Source: Caulobacter sp. X (GTDB lineage: Bacteria > Pseudomonadota > Alphaproteobacteria > Caulobacterales > Caulobacteraceae). From it: a DNA stretch of 64,000 nucleotides. Positions within the stretch are counted from its first letter, which is position 1; each line of letters starts with the position of its first letter. The stretch spans positions 372,001 through 436,000 of the forward strand of contig NZ_PEGF01000002.1 of NCBI RefSeq assembly GCF_002742635.1, given 5' to 3'. Under the pieces are notes generated by a model, which was given only the letters and a program-made list of their open reading frames with translations, made no database searches and was not told the DNA's origin. Positions 16,365 through 26,785 of this stretch are shown in pieces. Made by a program: the position numbers and the translations under genes.

Positions 16365-18854
16365 ATGCGGGCTTTTCGCACCACCACGCTGTTGACCGCC
16401 AGCCTCTTGGCCTTGGTCGCCGCCGCGCCGGCCTTCGCCGCCGACGCGGCCGCCGCGCCGGGCGCCGAGGATCAGGACACCCGTCTGGGCGAGGTCGTCA
16501 TCACCGCTCAGAAGCGCGCCCAGGACCCGGTCGAGGTGCCGATGGCGGTCACCGCCTATTCCGGCAAGTTCCTGGAGGCGATCGGCGTCAAGGCGTTCGA
16601 TGAGCTGTCGGCCTTCACCCCGGGCTTCCTGGTCCAGAACCAGTCGAACAACAATTCCGGCTTCGTGATGCGCGGCATCACCTCGGACTCCGGCTCGGCC
16701 ACCGACGAGACGCGCGTGTCGATCTATCAGGACGGCGTGCCGATCTCGCGCTCGCGCGGCTCGTACGTCGAGCTGTTCGACATGGAGCGGGTCGAGGTGG
16801 CCAAGGGCCCGCAATCGACGCTGTTCGGCCGCGGCGCCCTGATCGGCGCGGTGAACCTCGTCCAGAACAAGGCCAATCCGGCCAAGAACGACTGGCTGCT
16901 GAAGGGCGAAGGTGGCACGGGCGGCTATTTCGTCGGCGAGGGCATGGTCAATTTCGCGTTCGGCGACGGCAGCGCCCTGCGCATCGCCGCCCGCGCCCGC
17001 AAGAACGACGGCTATGTCGATGACGCGGCCGGCGGCGACGCCTACAACTCGACCAACACCAAGGCCGTGCGCATGGCCTACCACCTGGAGCCTGGTCCGC
17101 TGAAGCTGGACCTGATCGGCAACTACCAGGAGGACTCCACGACCGGCACGTCGTTCAAGAGCCACACCTTCAATCCAAGCAATCCGGTCACGGGCGAAGT
17201 GCTGGGCGATACGGGCGTCTCGTCGGCCGCGACCTTGGCGCCCGGCGCGGGTTTCGAAGGCGGCAAGCCGCTTGGCCTCGACCGCAAGGTCTATGGCCTG
17301 ACGGCGCTGGCTGAATACAAGATCAGCGACAGCCTGACCCTGTCGTCGATCACCGCCACCCGCGCCTTCCATTCGGTGGAGGTGTTCGATCCGGACGGCT
17401 CGTCCCTGCCGATCCTGACCTTCGCCGAGGACGCGCAGGGTCGCCAGCAGAGCCAGGAGCTGCGCCTACGCTATGACGGCGGCGGCCGTTTCACCGGCTT
17501 CGTCGGGGCCAACTACTTCCACGAGACGGGGTCGTGGCGCATTCCGGGCCAGTTCGACGAGCGCCTGGTCCTGGCCCTGCTGGCCGGCAATACGCCGCTG
17601 GGCATCAGCCGGCCGAACCCGCAGCCGTTGGCCTATCTGACCAACCCCGCCTATCTGGCGCAGGTTCTGCAGCTGGGCTTTGGCATCCCCGCGTCGATCG
17701 CCCCCGGCATCGTGTCGAACCTGAAGCCGGTGCATCGCGAGGAATTCGCCAACTACGGCGAGAACACCGCCTATGACGTCTATGCCGACGGCACGTTCAA
17801 GCTGACGGACAGGTTCGAGATCACCGCCGGCATCCGCTACACCAGCGAGGATCGCTGGGCGGCCTACCGCTCGAACGTCCAGAACGGCCGCTCGATCCTG
17901 GGCATCCTTCTGGCCGCGCCGACGGCGACCAACCTGTTCCTGGCGGCTCAACCGAACGCCGTGAACAATCCGCTGCTGCCGACCGTGGGCCTGATCACCC
18001 AGGCGACGACCAACAACGGCGACACCTTCTCCAAGTCGATCGACGATAGCGGTCTGACCTGGCGCGTGGTGGGGCGCTATGAGCCGGCGGACAATCTCAG
18101 CCTCTACGCCTCCTACGCCCGCGGCCGTCGCCCGGACGTGATCTCGTCCAGCGCGCCGTCGACGCCGCTGGGCGCGGCCCGCTTCAACGTGGTCGCCTCC
18201 GAGACGGTCGACAGCTACGAGGCCGGCGCCAAGGGCAAGGTGCTGGACGGCCGCCTGTATCTGTCGGGCGCGGTCTTCCGCTACGACTACGACAACTTCG
18301 CCACCAGCTTCCGCCAAGGCGCCCAGGTCGTGACCCTGAACGCCGGCAAGGCCAAGGCCTACGGCTTCGAAGGCGAGGCGCGCCTGCAGGCCGGCGACTA
18401 CTGGACCCTGTTTACGACCTACGCCTACAACCACGCTCGCCTCGAAAGCGGCCTGCGCAAGGGCAACCGCTTCCGTCTGTCGCCGGACCAGAGCTTCTCG
18501 GCCGGGGCCGCCTTCAGCCGTGAGGCGCTGGGCGGCAAGCTGACCTTCACGCCCACCTACACCTGGCGCTCGAAGATGTTCTTCGACGACGACAACGACC
18601 GCAGCGACCTGCAGTCGTCGGGCCTGTTCCCCGACACCAAGGTCGACGAGTTCCAGAAGGCCTATGGCCTGCTGAACGTCCGCGTCGGCTTCGGCGCCGT
18701 GGACGATCGCTGGAAGGTCGAGGCCTTCGTCGAGAACCTGGGCGATGTCAGCTACCTGAAGGACGCGGGCAATACCGGCGACAGCTTCGGCATCCCGACC
18801 TTCATCGCTGGCAAGCCGCGCTTCATGGGCGTCGGGATCACCTTCCGTCACTAA
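16365..18854 (+). CDS. TonB-dependent receptor
   Basis: 829 residues. Signal peptide to about residue 25, TonB-box-like GEVVITAQKRAQDPVEVPMAVTAYS, then a plug including VRGITSD-type and VEVAKGPQSTLFGRGALIGAVNLV segments to about residue 175, and a long barrel ending in GVGITFRH. Receptors of this type import substrates that are not necessarily iron chelates. The gene is followed 103 bases later by the Tat-exported PhoD-type phosphatase on the same strand. The pair suggests uptake of a phosphorylated organic compound or scavenging of phosphate. No clear Pho box was seen upstream. A hairpin at 18862-18888 lies between the two genes. Confidence 0.93.
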   Translation: MRAFRTTTLLTASLLALVAAAPAFAADAAAAPGAEDQDTRLGEVVITAQKRAQDPVEVPMAVTAYSGKFLEAIGVKAFDELSAFTPGFLVQNQSNNNSGFVMRGITSDSGSATDETRVSIYQDGVPISRSRGSYVELFDMERVEVAKGPQSTLFGRGALIGAVNLVQNKANPAKNDWLLKGEGGTGGYFVGEGMVNFAFGDGSALRIAARARKNDGYVDDAAGGDAYNSTNTKAVRMAYHLEPGPLKLDLIGNYQEDSTTGTSFKSHTFNPSNPVTGEVLGDTGVSSAATLAPGAGFEGGKPLGLDRKVYGLTALAEYKISDSLTLSSITATRAFHSVEVFDPDGSSLPILTFAEDAQGRQQSQELRLRYDGGGRFTGFVGANYFHETGSWRIPGQFDERLVLALLAGNTPLGISRPNPQPLAYLTNPAYLAQVLQLGFGIPASIAPGIVSNLKPVHREEFANYGENTAYDVYADGTFKLTDRFEITAGIRYTSEDRWAAYRSNVQNGRSILGILLAAPTATNLFLAAQPNAVNNPLLPTVGLITQATTNNGDTFSKSIDDSGLTWRVVGRYEPADNLSLYASYARGRRPDVISSSAPSTPLGAARFNVVASETVDSYEAGAKGKVLDGRLYLSGAVFRYDYDNFATSFRQGAQVVTLNAGKAKAYGFEGEARLQAGDYWTLFTTYAYNHARLESGLRKGNRFRLSPDQSFSAGAAFSREALGGKLTFTPTYTWRSKMFFDDDNDRSDLQSSGLFPDTKVDEFQKAYGLLNVRVGFGAVDDRWKVEAFVENLGDVSYLKDAGNTGDSFGIPTFIAGKPRFMGVGITFRH

Positions 18855-18861
18855 GGTCTAA

Positions 18862-18888
18862 GGGCGTCATCGCGCGAGGGTGACGCCC
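18862..18888 (+). other. Intergenic hairpin GGGCGTCA/TGACGCCC
   Basis: Eight-base perfect stem with an 11-base loop directly after the receptor stop and 69 bases before the phosphatase start. There is no T-run, so it is a weak terminator at best; it may protect the receptor mRNA 3' end or reduce phosphatase expression. Confidence 0.45.
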
Positions 18889-18957
18889 GCCTGCTTTCGT
18901 TGTCTCATTCCACCAACTTGGCCGCTTGCTTGGCCGCGTGCCCTGGGGGAGCGCATC

Positions 18958-20664
18958 ATGACCATCGACCGCCGCAAGGTTCTGGGCCTTCTGGGCCTCT
19001 CTGGCGCCGCCGCCGGCGAGGCCGCCGCGGCCACGGTCAAGGGCCTGCATGACGGCCCCGTCCGTTTCGAGCACGGCGTCGCCTCCGGTGATCCTCTGCA
19101 GGATCGCGTGATCCTCTGGACCCGCGTGACCGCGCCGGGCGCCAAGCTGCCGGTGGGCGTGCGCTGGGACGTGGCGAGCGATCCGGACTTCAAGACCATC
19201 GTCCGCCAGGGCCACGCCACCACGGACGCCGGCCGCGACCACACGGTCAAGGTCGATGTGACGGGGCTGAAGCCGGGGACGGAGTACCACTATCGCTTCC
19301 GCGCCAGCCGCGCGGGCGAAGCGGTCGGCGAGGCCGTGCTCGGCCGCACGCGCACCCTGCCGACCGGCGCGGTCAAGGACGTCGTCCTGGCCGTGGCCTC
19401 GTGCAGCCTCTATCCGAACGGCTACTTCAACGCCTACGACGCGATCGCCAAGCTGCCGCGCGTCGACGCGGTGCTGCACCTGGGCGACTACATCTACGAG
19501 TACGGCGCCGCGCCGGGCGACTACGGCATGAATTCGCCGACCGCCAAGACCCGCGCGCCCGACCCGCCGCACGAGATTGTCACGCTGGACGACTACCGCC
19601 GTCGTCACCGCATCTACAAGACCGACCCGATGCTGCAGGCCGCGCACGCCCGCGCGCCGTGGATCGTGGTGTGGGACGACCACGAGACCGCCAACGACAG
19701 CTGGATCGGCGGGGCCGAGAACCACCAGCCCAAAACCGAAGGCGATTGGGCGACGCGCAAGGCCGCGGCGCTGAAGGCCTATTACGAGTGGATGCCGATC
19801 CGCGAGGCCGCGCCGGGAACCCTGCCGGAGGCCGCCTGGCGCGGCTTCCAGTTCGGCGACGTGGCGACGCTGTTGATGACCGAGACGCGCCTGACCGCGC
19901 GCACGCACCAGCTCGACTATGAGACCGACCTGCCGATCATCGACGGCAAGCCGGACGTCGCGGCCTTCGTGGCCAAGTGGAAGGACCCGTCGCGACGTAT
20001 GATGGGCGCCGACCAGGAGCGGTGGCTGGCCGCTCAGGTCCAAGCCTCGGTCAAGGCCGGTACGGCCTGGCAGGTGCTGGGCAACCAGGTCGTGATGGCC
20101 CGTGTCGCCACGCCCAACCTGGAGAAGACGATGGGCGCGGACAAGTTCGGCGCCCTGGTGGCCCAACTGCCCGACTACGCCAAGAAGCGCGTGGCCCAGT
20201 CGGTGGCGATGTCGGCCTACGAGATCCCGTCGAACCTGGACGCCTGGGACGGCTATCCGGCCGATCGCCAGCGGGTCTACGACATCTTCGCCGCCGCCGA
20301 GGCGCGACCGATCGTGCTGGCCGGCGACAGCCACATGTTCTGGGCCAACGAGCTGTGGAACGACGGCGGCGACAAGCGCGTGGCCGTCGAGTTCGGCGCG
20401 ACCTCGATCACCTCGCCCGGCTATGGCGACCTGATGCCCGGCGCGCCGATCGGCGAGGCCTTCGTCCAGCGCAACAAGGAAGTGAAGTACAGCCACGGCA
20501 GCGCCAAGGGCTTCGTCCTGCTGACCCTGGAGCACGGCAAGGCGACCGGTGACCTGGTGGCGGTCTCCACGATCCTGGACCCGAGGTACGAGACCAGCGT
20601 GCTGAAGCGCTTCGTGGTCACGCCGGCCGCCGACGGCGGGGTGGAGGCGTTGAAGGAGGGCTAG
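18958..20664 (+). CDS. phoD: Alkaline phosphatase D family protein (PhoD), Tat substrate
   Basis: 568 residues from the ATG at 18958, chosen because it gives a twin-arginine signal (DRRKVLGLLGLSG) at the N terminus. An N-terminal PhoD domain follows (FEHGVASGDPLQDRVILWTRV, typical), then the metallophosphatase-like core with HLGDYIYEYG, VVWDDHETANDSW, VLGNQVVMAR and LAGDSHMFWANEL, which hold metal ligands of PhoD enzymes. PhoD enzymes are periplasmic or secreted phosphodiesterases/monoesterases using Ca and Fe, often active on phospholipids or teichoic acids. Its position after the TonB receptor suggests a shared phosphate-acquisition job. Regulation by PhoB is plausible but no Pho box was recognised. 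Confidence 0.9.
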   Translation: MTIDRRKVLGLLGLSGAAAGEAAAATVKGLHDGPVRFEHGVASGDPLQDRVILWTRVTAPGAKLPVGVRWDVASDPDFKTIVRQGHATTDAGRDHTVKVDVTGLKPGTEYHYRFRASRAGEAVGEAVLGRTRTLPTGAVKDVVLAVASCSLYPNGYFNAYDAIAKLPRVDAVLHLGDYIYEYGAAPGDYGMNSPTAKTRAPDPPHEIVTLDDYRRRHRIYKTDPMLQAAHARAPWIVVWDDHETANDSWIGGAENHQPKTEGDWATRKAAALKAYYEWMPIREAAPGTLPEAAWRGFQFGDVATLLMTETRLTARTHQLDYETDLPIIDGKPDVAAFVAKWKDPSRRMMGADQERWLAAQVQASVKAGTAWQVLGNQVVMARVATPNLEKTMGADKFGALVAQLPDYAKKRVAQSVAMSAYEIPSNLDAWDGYPADRQRVYDIFAAAEARPIVLAGDSHMFWANELWNDGGDKRVAVEFGATSITSPGYGDLMPGAPIGEAFVQRNKEVKYSHGSAKGFVLLTLEHGKATGDLVAVSTILDPRYETSVLKRFVVTPAADGGVEALKEG

Positions 20665-20676
20665 TCGCCAGTCGCC

Positions 20677-21303
20677 CTACCGTCGCTCCAGCGCCAGCCG
20701 CAGCCCGAACGCCACGAACACGCAGCCCGTCACCCGGTCCAGCCAGCGCACCACGACCGGCACGCGCAGCAGGCCGGCGATCGGCACCGTGGCGGCGATC
20801 AGGGCGGCGAACCACAGTAGGCCCTCGACCACGTGGATCGAGGTCAGCAAGAGGCCGAAGCGCGCCGGATCGACGCCCGGCGGCATGAACTGCGGCAGGA
20901 ACGAGACGTAGAAGACCCCGACCTTGGGATTGAGCAGGTTGGTCAGCAGGCCTCGACGCAAGGCCGCGATCGGGCCGGCGTCGACGGGGCGCATCTCGCC
21001 GGGCTCGAACTGGTCGCGGGGTTTGAAGATCATCCTGAGCCCGGTCCAGGCCAGGTACGCCGCGCCGATCCACTTCAAGGCCGTGTAGGCGGCTTGAGAC
21101 GCCGTCAGCAGGGCGCCGACGCCGAACGAGGCGGCCGCGCCCCAGATCAGGCAGCCCAGGCCAATGCCGATCGCCGCGCCGGTCGCGCGGCGCGGGCCCT
21201 CGGTCGCCGCCGTGCGGATGACCAGGGCGGTGTCGAGTCCCGGCGTCAGGGTCAGCAGACCCGCCGCCAGGCTAAAGGCGACCAAGGCCTCAGTCGTGGT
21301 CAT
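20677..21303 (-). CDS. LysE/RhtB-family amino-acid exporter
   Basis: 208 residues from ATG 21303, the normal length for the family. Six hydrophobic segments are visible; the start LVAFSLAAGLLTLTPGLDTALVIRTAATEGPRRATGAAIGIGLG carries the family's TPGLD motif, and LLNPKVGVFYVSFLPQF is the second conserved region. These inner-membrane proteins export basic amino acids, homoserine or threonine. It overlaps hisI by 14 bases on the same strand, implying translational coupling. A longer in-frame start lies entirely within hisI and is unlikely. Substrate unknown. Confidence 0.88.
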   Translation of the reverse strand: MTTTEALVAFSLAAGLLTLTPGLDTALVIRTAATEGPRRATGAAIGIGLGCLIWGAAASFGVGALLTASQAAYTALKWIGAAYLAWTGLRMIFKPRDQFEPGEMRPVDAGPIAALRRGLLTNLLNPKVGVFYVSFLPQFMPPGVDPARFGLLLTSIHVVEGLLWFAALIAATVPIAGLLRVPVVVRWLDRVTGCVFVAFGLRLALERR

Positions 21304-21709
21304 GGAGGGGCTTTTCGCGCTCGACCAGCTTGCCGTCCTCCAGCACCCGGTAGAAGCACGAGCGGAACCCGACGTGGCAGGCGCCGCCATCGCCGCGCGG
21401 GCGCACCTTCAGCAGAACGGCGTCCTGGTCGCAGTCCACGCGCAGCTCGATGACGTCCTGCAGCTGGCCGCTGGTCTCGCCCTTCTTCCAGAGCTCATTC
21501 CGCGAGCGGCTGAAATAGTGGGCGATGCTGGTCTCGACGGTCAGCTTCAGCGCCTCGTCGTTCATCCAGGCCAGCATCAGGATCTCGCCGGTGTCGGCGT
21601 GCTGGGCCACCGCCACGACCAAGCCGTCGGCGTTGAAACGGGGGGCGAGGTCGGACCCCCGCTCCAGGGCGTGCTTATCGTGGGCGTGAGGGAACAGGGG
21701 CGTGCTCAT
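21290..21709 (-). CDS. hisI: Phosphoribosyl-AMP cyclohydrolase
   Basis: 139 residues, standard for stand-alone HisI. The signatures LMLAWMNDEALKLT, AHYFSRSRNELWKKGETSGQ, RVDCDQDAVLLKV and GGACHVGFRSCFYR carry the zinc and magnesium ligands (Cys and Asp in DCDQD, two later Cys). It opens the ring of phosphoribosyl-AMP in histidine biosynthesis. No other his genes are in the window. It is the first gene of a two-gene unit with a LysE-type exporter. Confidence 0.95.
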   Translation of the reverse strand: MSTPLFPHAHDKHALERGSDLAPRFNADGLVVAVAQHADTGEILMLAWMNDEALKLTVETSIAHYFSRSRNELWKKGETSGQLQDVIELRVDCDQDAVLLKVRPRGDGGACHVGFRSCFYRVLEDGKLVEREKPLHDHD

Positions 21710-21770
21710 GGCGCCACATATGGCGCAGGCGGAAGAGGCGCGCTAGCTTCCCGGCGCTTGCGGGGGCGAG

Positions 21771-22655
21771 ATGAACCTCAAGGATCGGATCAAGGCCGCG
21801 GTGGCGGCGCTGGACGTCTGGGCCCGGCCCTGGGCGCGGCGGTCGCGCTGGCATGGCTACGCCTACGAGTTCCTGCTGTTTGGCCTGAAGCAGGCCTGGG
21901 CCTGCCTGTTCGGCGGCCTGATGCTGGCTCTGCTGGTCGGCACCAAGCTCCTTTGGCCCGAGCACGCGCCGCTGGCTCGCTACGATTTCCTCGTTATAGC
22001 CTCGGTCGCCATCCAGGCCGCGCTGCTGGCGCTGAAGCTGGAGCGCTGGGACGAGGCGCTGGTCATCTTCATGTTCCACGTCGTCGGCACGGTCATGGAG
22101 CTGTTCAAGACCGCCCACGGTTCGTGGATCTACCCAGAGCCGAGCCTCTTGCGGATCGGCGGCGTGCCGCTGTTCACCGGCTTCATGTACGCCTGCGTGG
22201 GCAGCTATATCGCGCGGATCTGGCGGCTGTTCGACATCACCTTCGAGCGCTACCCGCCGTTCTGGACGACGCACATCCTGGCGGTGCTGATCTACGCGAA
22301 CTTCTTCACCCACCACTATGTGACCGACATCCGCCTGGGCCTCTTCGCCCTGTCGGCCCTGCTGTTCGGCCGCACCTGGTTCGTGTTCACGCCCGATCGG
22401 ACCCCGCGCCGCATGCCCATGCTGATGGGCGCGGTCCTGGTGTCGTTGTTCATCTGGTTCGCCGAGAACCTCGGCACCTTCGCCGGGGCCTGGATCTATC
22501 CCAGCCAGTCGGCAGGCTGGCGCATGGTGCCGATCGAGAAGATGGGCGCCTGGTATCTGCTGATGCTGATCAGCTTCGTGCTGGTGACGCTGGTGCACCG
22601 CCCGGTGGACGCCTGCGTCGCGCGGATCCGGCAGGGGATCCGGGTGGCGGCTTAG
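21771..22655 (+). CDS. DUF817 family integral membrane protein
   Basis: 294 residues with seven or eight hydrophobic segments. Conserved patches such as GLKQAWACLFGGLML, MELFKTAHGSWIYPEP, GGVPLFTGFMYACVGSYIAR and ENLGTFAGAWIYPSQ mark the DUF817 family of unknown function. The repeated xSW(I/A)YP pattern at both ends of the helical bundle is a family trait and may reflect an internal duplication. The start ATG at 21771 follows GGGGCGAG. It is divergent from hisI and followed by a palindromic repeat element. Confidence 0.85.
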   Translation: MNLKDRIKAAVAALDVWARPWARRSRWHGYAYEFLLFGLKQAWACLFGGLMLALLVGTKLLWPEHAPLARYDFLVIASVAIQAALLALKLERWDEALVIFMFHVVGTVMELFKTAHGSWIYPEPSLLRIGGVPLFTGFMYACVGSYIARIWRLFDITFERYPPFWTTHILAVLIYANFFTHHYVTDIRLGLFALSALLFGRTWFVFTPDRTPRRMPMLMGAVLVSLFIWFAENLGTFAGAWIYPSQSAGWRMVPIEKMGAWYLLMLISFVLVTLVHRPVDACVARIRQGIRVAA

Positions 22656-22665
22656 GGGGCGATAG

Positions 22666-22786
22666 TTCCTCCCCCGCGAGGCGGGGGAGGTGTCGGCGGG
22701 GCCGACGGAGGGGGCAAGCTGGAGGTCGACCGCGTTAGCCCCCTCCGGCCCTCTGGGCCACCTCCCCCGTGTCACGGGGGAGGAGC
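22666..22786. repeat. GC-rich palindromic element, copy A (subtype 1)
   Basis: About 120 bases between convergent genes. Each end forms a hairpin of the type CCTCCCCCGC...GCGGGGGAGG, and the two halves are inverted copies of one another (GGAGGGGGC against GCCCCCTCC). The right half shares the text AGCCCCCTCCGGCCCTCTGG with copy D at 55007-55127. It has no coding capacity and no transposase is in the window, so any mobility would be in trans. Confidence 0.85.
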
Positions 22787-22796
22787 TTTCCTTGCT

Positions 22797-23432
22797 CTAC
22801 TTCCTCACCACCAAATCCATGAACCGCTGCTGCAGGACCTTGTCGGTCTTGAACACGCCGCGGAACTGGGTGGTGATCGTCGAGACGTCGTGGTGATGGA
22901 CGCCCCGCGTGCTCATGCACTGGTGCTCAGCGTCGATCAGCACGGCCACGCCGGCGGCCGAGAGGTGGTCCTCGATGGCGTCGGCGATCTGCATGGTCAT
23001 GGTCTCCTGGGTCTGGAGACGCTTGGCGAAGATCTCGACCAGACGCGCCAGCTTGGACAGGCCCACGACCTTGCCGGTCGGCATGTAGGCGACCCAGGCC
23101 TTGCCCAGGAACGGCGCCATGTGGTGCTCGCAATGGCTCTGCACGTCGATGCCGCGCAGCATGACCATGTCGTCATAGCCCTGCACATCCTCGAAGGTGC
23201 GCGACAGCTCCTTGGCCGGATCGCCCTGATAGCCGGCGAACCATTCCTCGAAGGCGTCGACCACGCGCTTGGGCGTGTCGATCAGGCCTTCGCGCTCGGG
23301 ATTGTCGCCGGCCCAGGCCAGGAGGGTCCGGACGGCGGCCATGGCTTCCTCGCGGGAGGGGCGCTCGGCGGGTTCAAGATCAAGACCGTCATCGCTGCCG
23401 ATCAGGGTTCGCTCGCGGGCAAGTGCGTCCAT
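22797..23432 (-). CDS. folE: GTP cyclohydrolase I
   Basis: 211 residues from ATG 23432; a GTG six codons upstream is possible. The C-terminal two-thirds hold the FolE signatures: [23 protein letters not shown] with the zinc Cys and His, [20 protein letters not shown], and [16 protein letters not shown] with the second zinc Cys. It makes 7,8-dihydroneopterin triphosphate from GTP, the first step of folate and related pterin synthesis. It is divergent from cysS and ends beside repeat copy A. Confidence 0.95.
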   Translation of the reverse strand: MDALARERTLIGSDDGLDLEPAERPSREEAMAAVRTLLAWAGDNPEREGLIDTPKRVVDAFEEWFAGYQGDPAKELSRTFEDVQGYDDMVMLRGIDVQSHCEHHMAPFLGKAWVAYMPTGKVVGLSKLARLVEIFAKRLQTQETMTMQIADAIEDHLSAAGVAVLIDAEHQCMSTRGVHHHDVSTITTQFRGVFKTDKVLQQRFMDLVVRK

Positions 23433-23630
23433 GTCAGGGGGTCTTTCCACGGGCTGAGTTGCGCCAGGACGCCGGTCGTCCTGGAATGACGCGTGCCACC
23501 CGTTTCACAGCTACGGTCGAAGCGTCGCTGCGGACGCATCGTTGGGCGTGGCCCAATCCGTATCCGAAGGATATATGGAGCCGGCTCCGTCCCGGAGCAA
23601 CCTCTCCTTACGTCACAGCACTGCGACCCG

Positions 23631-25022
<1,392 letters not shown>

Positions 25023-25027
25023 GCGCC

Positions 25028-25789
25028 ATGACCTTCGAGCAGCAGGTCGTCCTAGTCTCCGGCGCTGGCCGGGGACTGGGCGCGGCCATCGCCCGGGCCT
25101 TCGTCGAGAACGGCGCGCAGGTGGTGGTCAACTATCGTCGCAGCGAAGCCCAGGCCAAGGCGCTGGTCGCCGAGCTCGGCCAGCGCGCCGTCGCCATCCA
25201 GGCCGATGTCTCCGATCCGCTGGAAGCGCGCCGCCTGGTCAATGACGCGGCCGAGGCCTTCGGTCATCACGTCACGACGGTGGTGAACAACGCCCTGGGC
25301 GACTTCAGCTTCAACGGCGACGCCCGCGAGAAAATCCAGACGATCGGCTGGGACGACTTTCTCGGCCAATTGGAGGTCGCCCTTCGCGGCTCCCTGAACC
25401 TGATCCAGGCCGCCGCCCCGGCCATGGAGGCCGCGGGCTTCGGCCGGATCATCAATGTCGGCACCAACCTCTTCCAGAACCCGGTCGTGCCCTATCACGA
25501 CTACACCGCCGCCAAGGCCGCGTTGCTGTCGCTGACTCGCACCGCGGCGGGCGATCTTGGTCCCAGCGGGATCACCGTCAACATGGTGTCGGGCGGCCTC
25601 TTGCGGGTCACCGACGCCAGCGCCGCGACGCCGGACGCGATCTTCGACCTGATCGCCCAGAGCACGCCCCTGCGCCGCGTCACCACGCCGTCCGAGTTCG
25701 CCGACGCGGTCCTGTTCTTCGCCTCCCCCTGGAGCCGCGCCGTCACCGGCCAGAACCTGGTGGTGGATGGCGGCTTGGTCAGGGATTAA
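25028..25789 (+). CDS. Short-chain dehydrogenase/reductase
   Basis: 253 residues from the ATG five bases after the cysS stop. The Rossmann nucleotide-binding motif is SGAGRGLGAAIARAF, and the active-site YHDYTAAKAALLSLTR carries Tyr and Lys. The Ser normally preceding it seems replaced, the strand reading INVGTNLFQN with Thr. Asn-Asn-Ala (VVNNALGDF) matches the NNAG strand with Leu in place of Gly. NAD(P)-dependent oxidoreductase of the FabG-like group; substrate unknown. It is in a tight run with cysS and the next gene. Confidence 0.9.
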   Translation: MTFEQQVVLVSGAGRGLGAAIARAFVENGAQVVVNYRRSEAQAKALVAELGQRAVAIQADVSDPLEARRLVNDAAEAFGHHVTTVVNNALGDFSFNGDAREKIQTIGWDDFLGQLEVALRGSLNLIQAAAPAMEAAGFGRIINVGTNLFQNPVVPYHDYTAAKAALLSLTRTAAGDLGPSGITVNMVSGGLLRVTDASAATPDAIFDLIAQSTPLRRVTTPSEFADAVLFFASPWSRAVTGQNLVVDGGLVRD

Positions 25790-25798
25790 GAAGCCCCC

Positions 25799-26260
25799 AT
25801 GAAACGCGCCGTCGAACACCGCATCGGGGTCCAGGCCCCCGCCGAGATCGTCTGGGAGGTCGTCTCCGAGTTCGAGAGCTGGACGCATTGGAACCCGCTC
25901 TATCGCCGCGCCGAGGGCCAGATGAAGATCGGCTCCGCCCTGGTGCTGGAGCAGCATTTGCCCGGCGAAGCGCCGCGCGTCATCCAGCCGGTCGTCCACG
26001 ACTGGGTGCCCTACGAGCAGCTGCACTGGCGCTCGACGCGGATCGGCGGCTTCGTCACGGCGATCCGCTATCTCGAGATCGAGAACATGGGGCCCGCCAA
26101 CTCGACCTTCTCGAACGGCGAGCTGTTCATGGGCATGCTGGTGCGCTGGGTCAGTCGTGACGAGCGCCGCAAGCTGAAGGCCGCCTTCACGACCATGGGC
26201 GAGGCGGTCCGCGACCGCGCCGAGGCCCTCTGGTCCGAGCGCGGCGGATCTCCCATCTAA
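25799..26260 (+). CDS. SRPBCC (START-like) domain protein
   Basis: 153 residues. The start HRIGVQAPAEIVWEVVSEFESWTHWNPLYRRAEGQMKIGSALVLEQ is the usual opening of SRPBCC/polyketide-cyclase-like domains, which form a helix-grip cavity for hydrophobic ligands. No catalytic residue can be assigned. It starts nine bases after the SDR stop and ends eight bases before the IscU-like gene, so it is part of the same operon. Possible partner of the SDR in lipid or polyketide-like metabolism; this is inference only. Confidence 0.8.
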   Translation: MKRAVEHRIGVQAPAEIVWEVVSEFESWTHWNPLYRRAEGQMKIGSALVLEQHLPGEAPRVIQPVVHDWVPYEQLHWRSTRIGGFVTAIRYLEIENMGPANSTFSNGELFMGMLVRWVSRDERRKLKAAFTTMGEAVRDRAEALWSERGGSPI

Positions 26261-26268
26261 GGCGCGCG

Positions 26269-26733
26269 ATGATCGACGACCTCTACAGCGCCAAGATTCT
26301 GACGCTCGTGGCCAACATGCCGCGCGCTGGGCGCCTGGCCACGCCTGACGCCAGCAGCGAGAAGGTCGCCAAGCTGTGCGGCAGCAAGATCACGGTCGAC
26401 GTGGTGGTCGGCCAGGACGGCAAGGTCGTCGACTTCGCCCAGGACGTCAGCGCCTGCGCCCTGGGCCAGGCGGCCGCCGCGATCCTGGGCCAGAACGTCG
26501 TCGGCGCCGATCTTTCCGAGATCGAGTTGGCGCGAGACTCGCTTGCCGCTATGCTGAAGTCGAACGGTTCGCCTCCCGCGGGCCGATTTGCGGAGCTCGC
26601 CGTGCTGGAGCCGGTCAAGGACTATCCCGCTCGTCACGCCTCGACGCTGCTGGCGTTCGAAGCGACGGTCGAGGCTGTCCGTCAGGCCACAGGCGCCGCC
26701 GAAACGCGAACTAGCACCGCCGGCGCGGCTTGA
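26269..26733 (+). CDS. IscU/NifU-N-like iron-sulfur scaffold protein
   Basis: 154 residues with an IscU/NifU N-terminal fold pattern. Cysteines equivalent to the first two scaffold ligands occur in AKLCGSK and VSACALGQAAA. The position of the third ligand (usually Leu-Pro-Val-Lys-x-His-Cys-Ser) reads EPVKDYPARHASTLL, with Ala in place of Cys. It therefore belongs to a divergent subfamily and may hold a cluster differently or not at all. It is followed after 52 bases by yidD. Confidence 0.8.
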   Translation: MIDDLYSAKILTLVANMPRAGRLATPDASSEKVAKLCGSKITVDVVVGQDGKVVDFAQDVSACALGQAAAAILGQNVVGADLSEIELARDSLAAMLKSNGSPPAGRFAELAVLEPVKDYPARHASTLLAFEATVEAVRQATGAAETRTSTAGAA

Positions 26734-26749
26734 TCGCCCCGACCAGGGG

Positions 26750-26771
26750 GTTAGTACTTTACTGGACTAAC
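26750..26771. promoter_or_regulatory. Inverted repeat GTTAGT-N10-ACTAAC upstream of yidD-thrS
   Basis: Six-base dyad in the only sizeable gap (52 bases) of the cysS-thrS run, 14 bases before the yidD start. It could be a regulator site or a start-proximal hairpin affecting yidD-thrS expression. No regulator is suggested by the neighbourhood. Confidence 0.4.
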
Positions 26772-26785
26772 AGTCGCGCGCCGGC

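Noticed and set aside
18838-20535. Long minus-strand open frame of 565 codons opposite the PhoD gene
   Set aside because: Antisense shadow of the clear PhoD coding frame; no start context and biased composition.
22666-22786. Treating the palindromic elements as insertion sequences
   Set aside because: No transposase frame and no target duplications that I can identify; they look like REP/RPE-type elements.
23450-23630. T-box or other tRNA-sensing leader before cysS
   Set aside because: No T-box consensus; the region is a normal divergent promoter between folE and cysS. A small palindrome GGAGCCGGCTCC near 23577 is too short to interpret.
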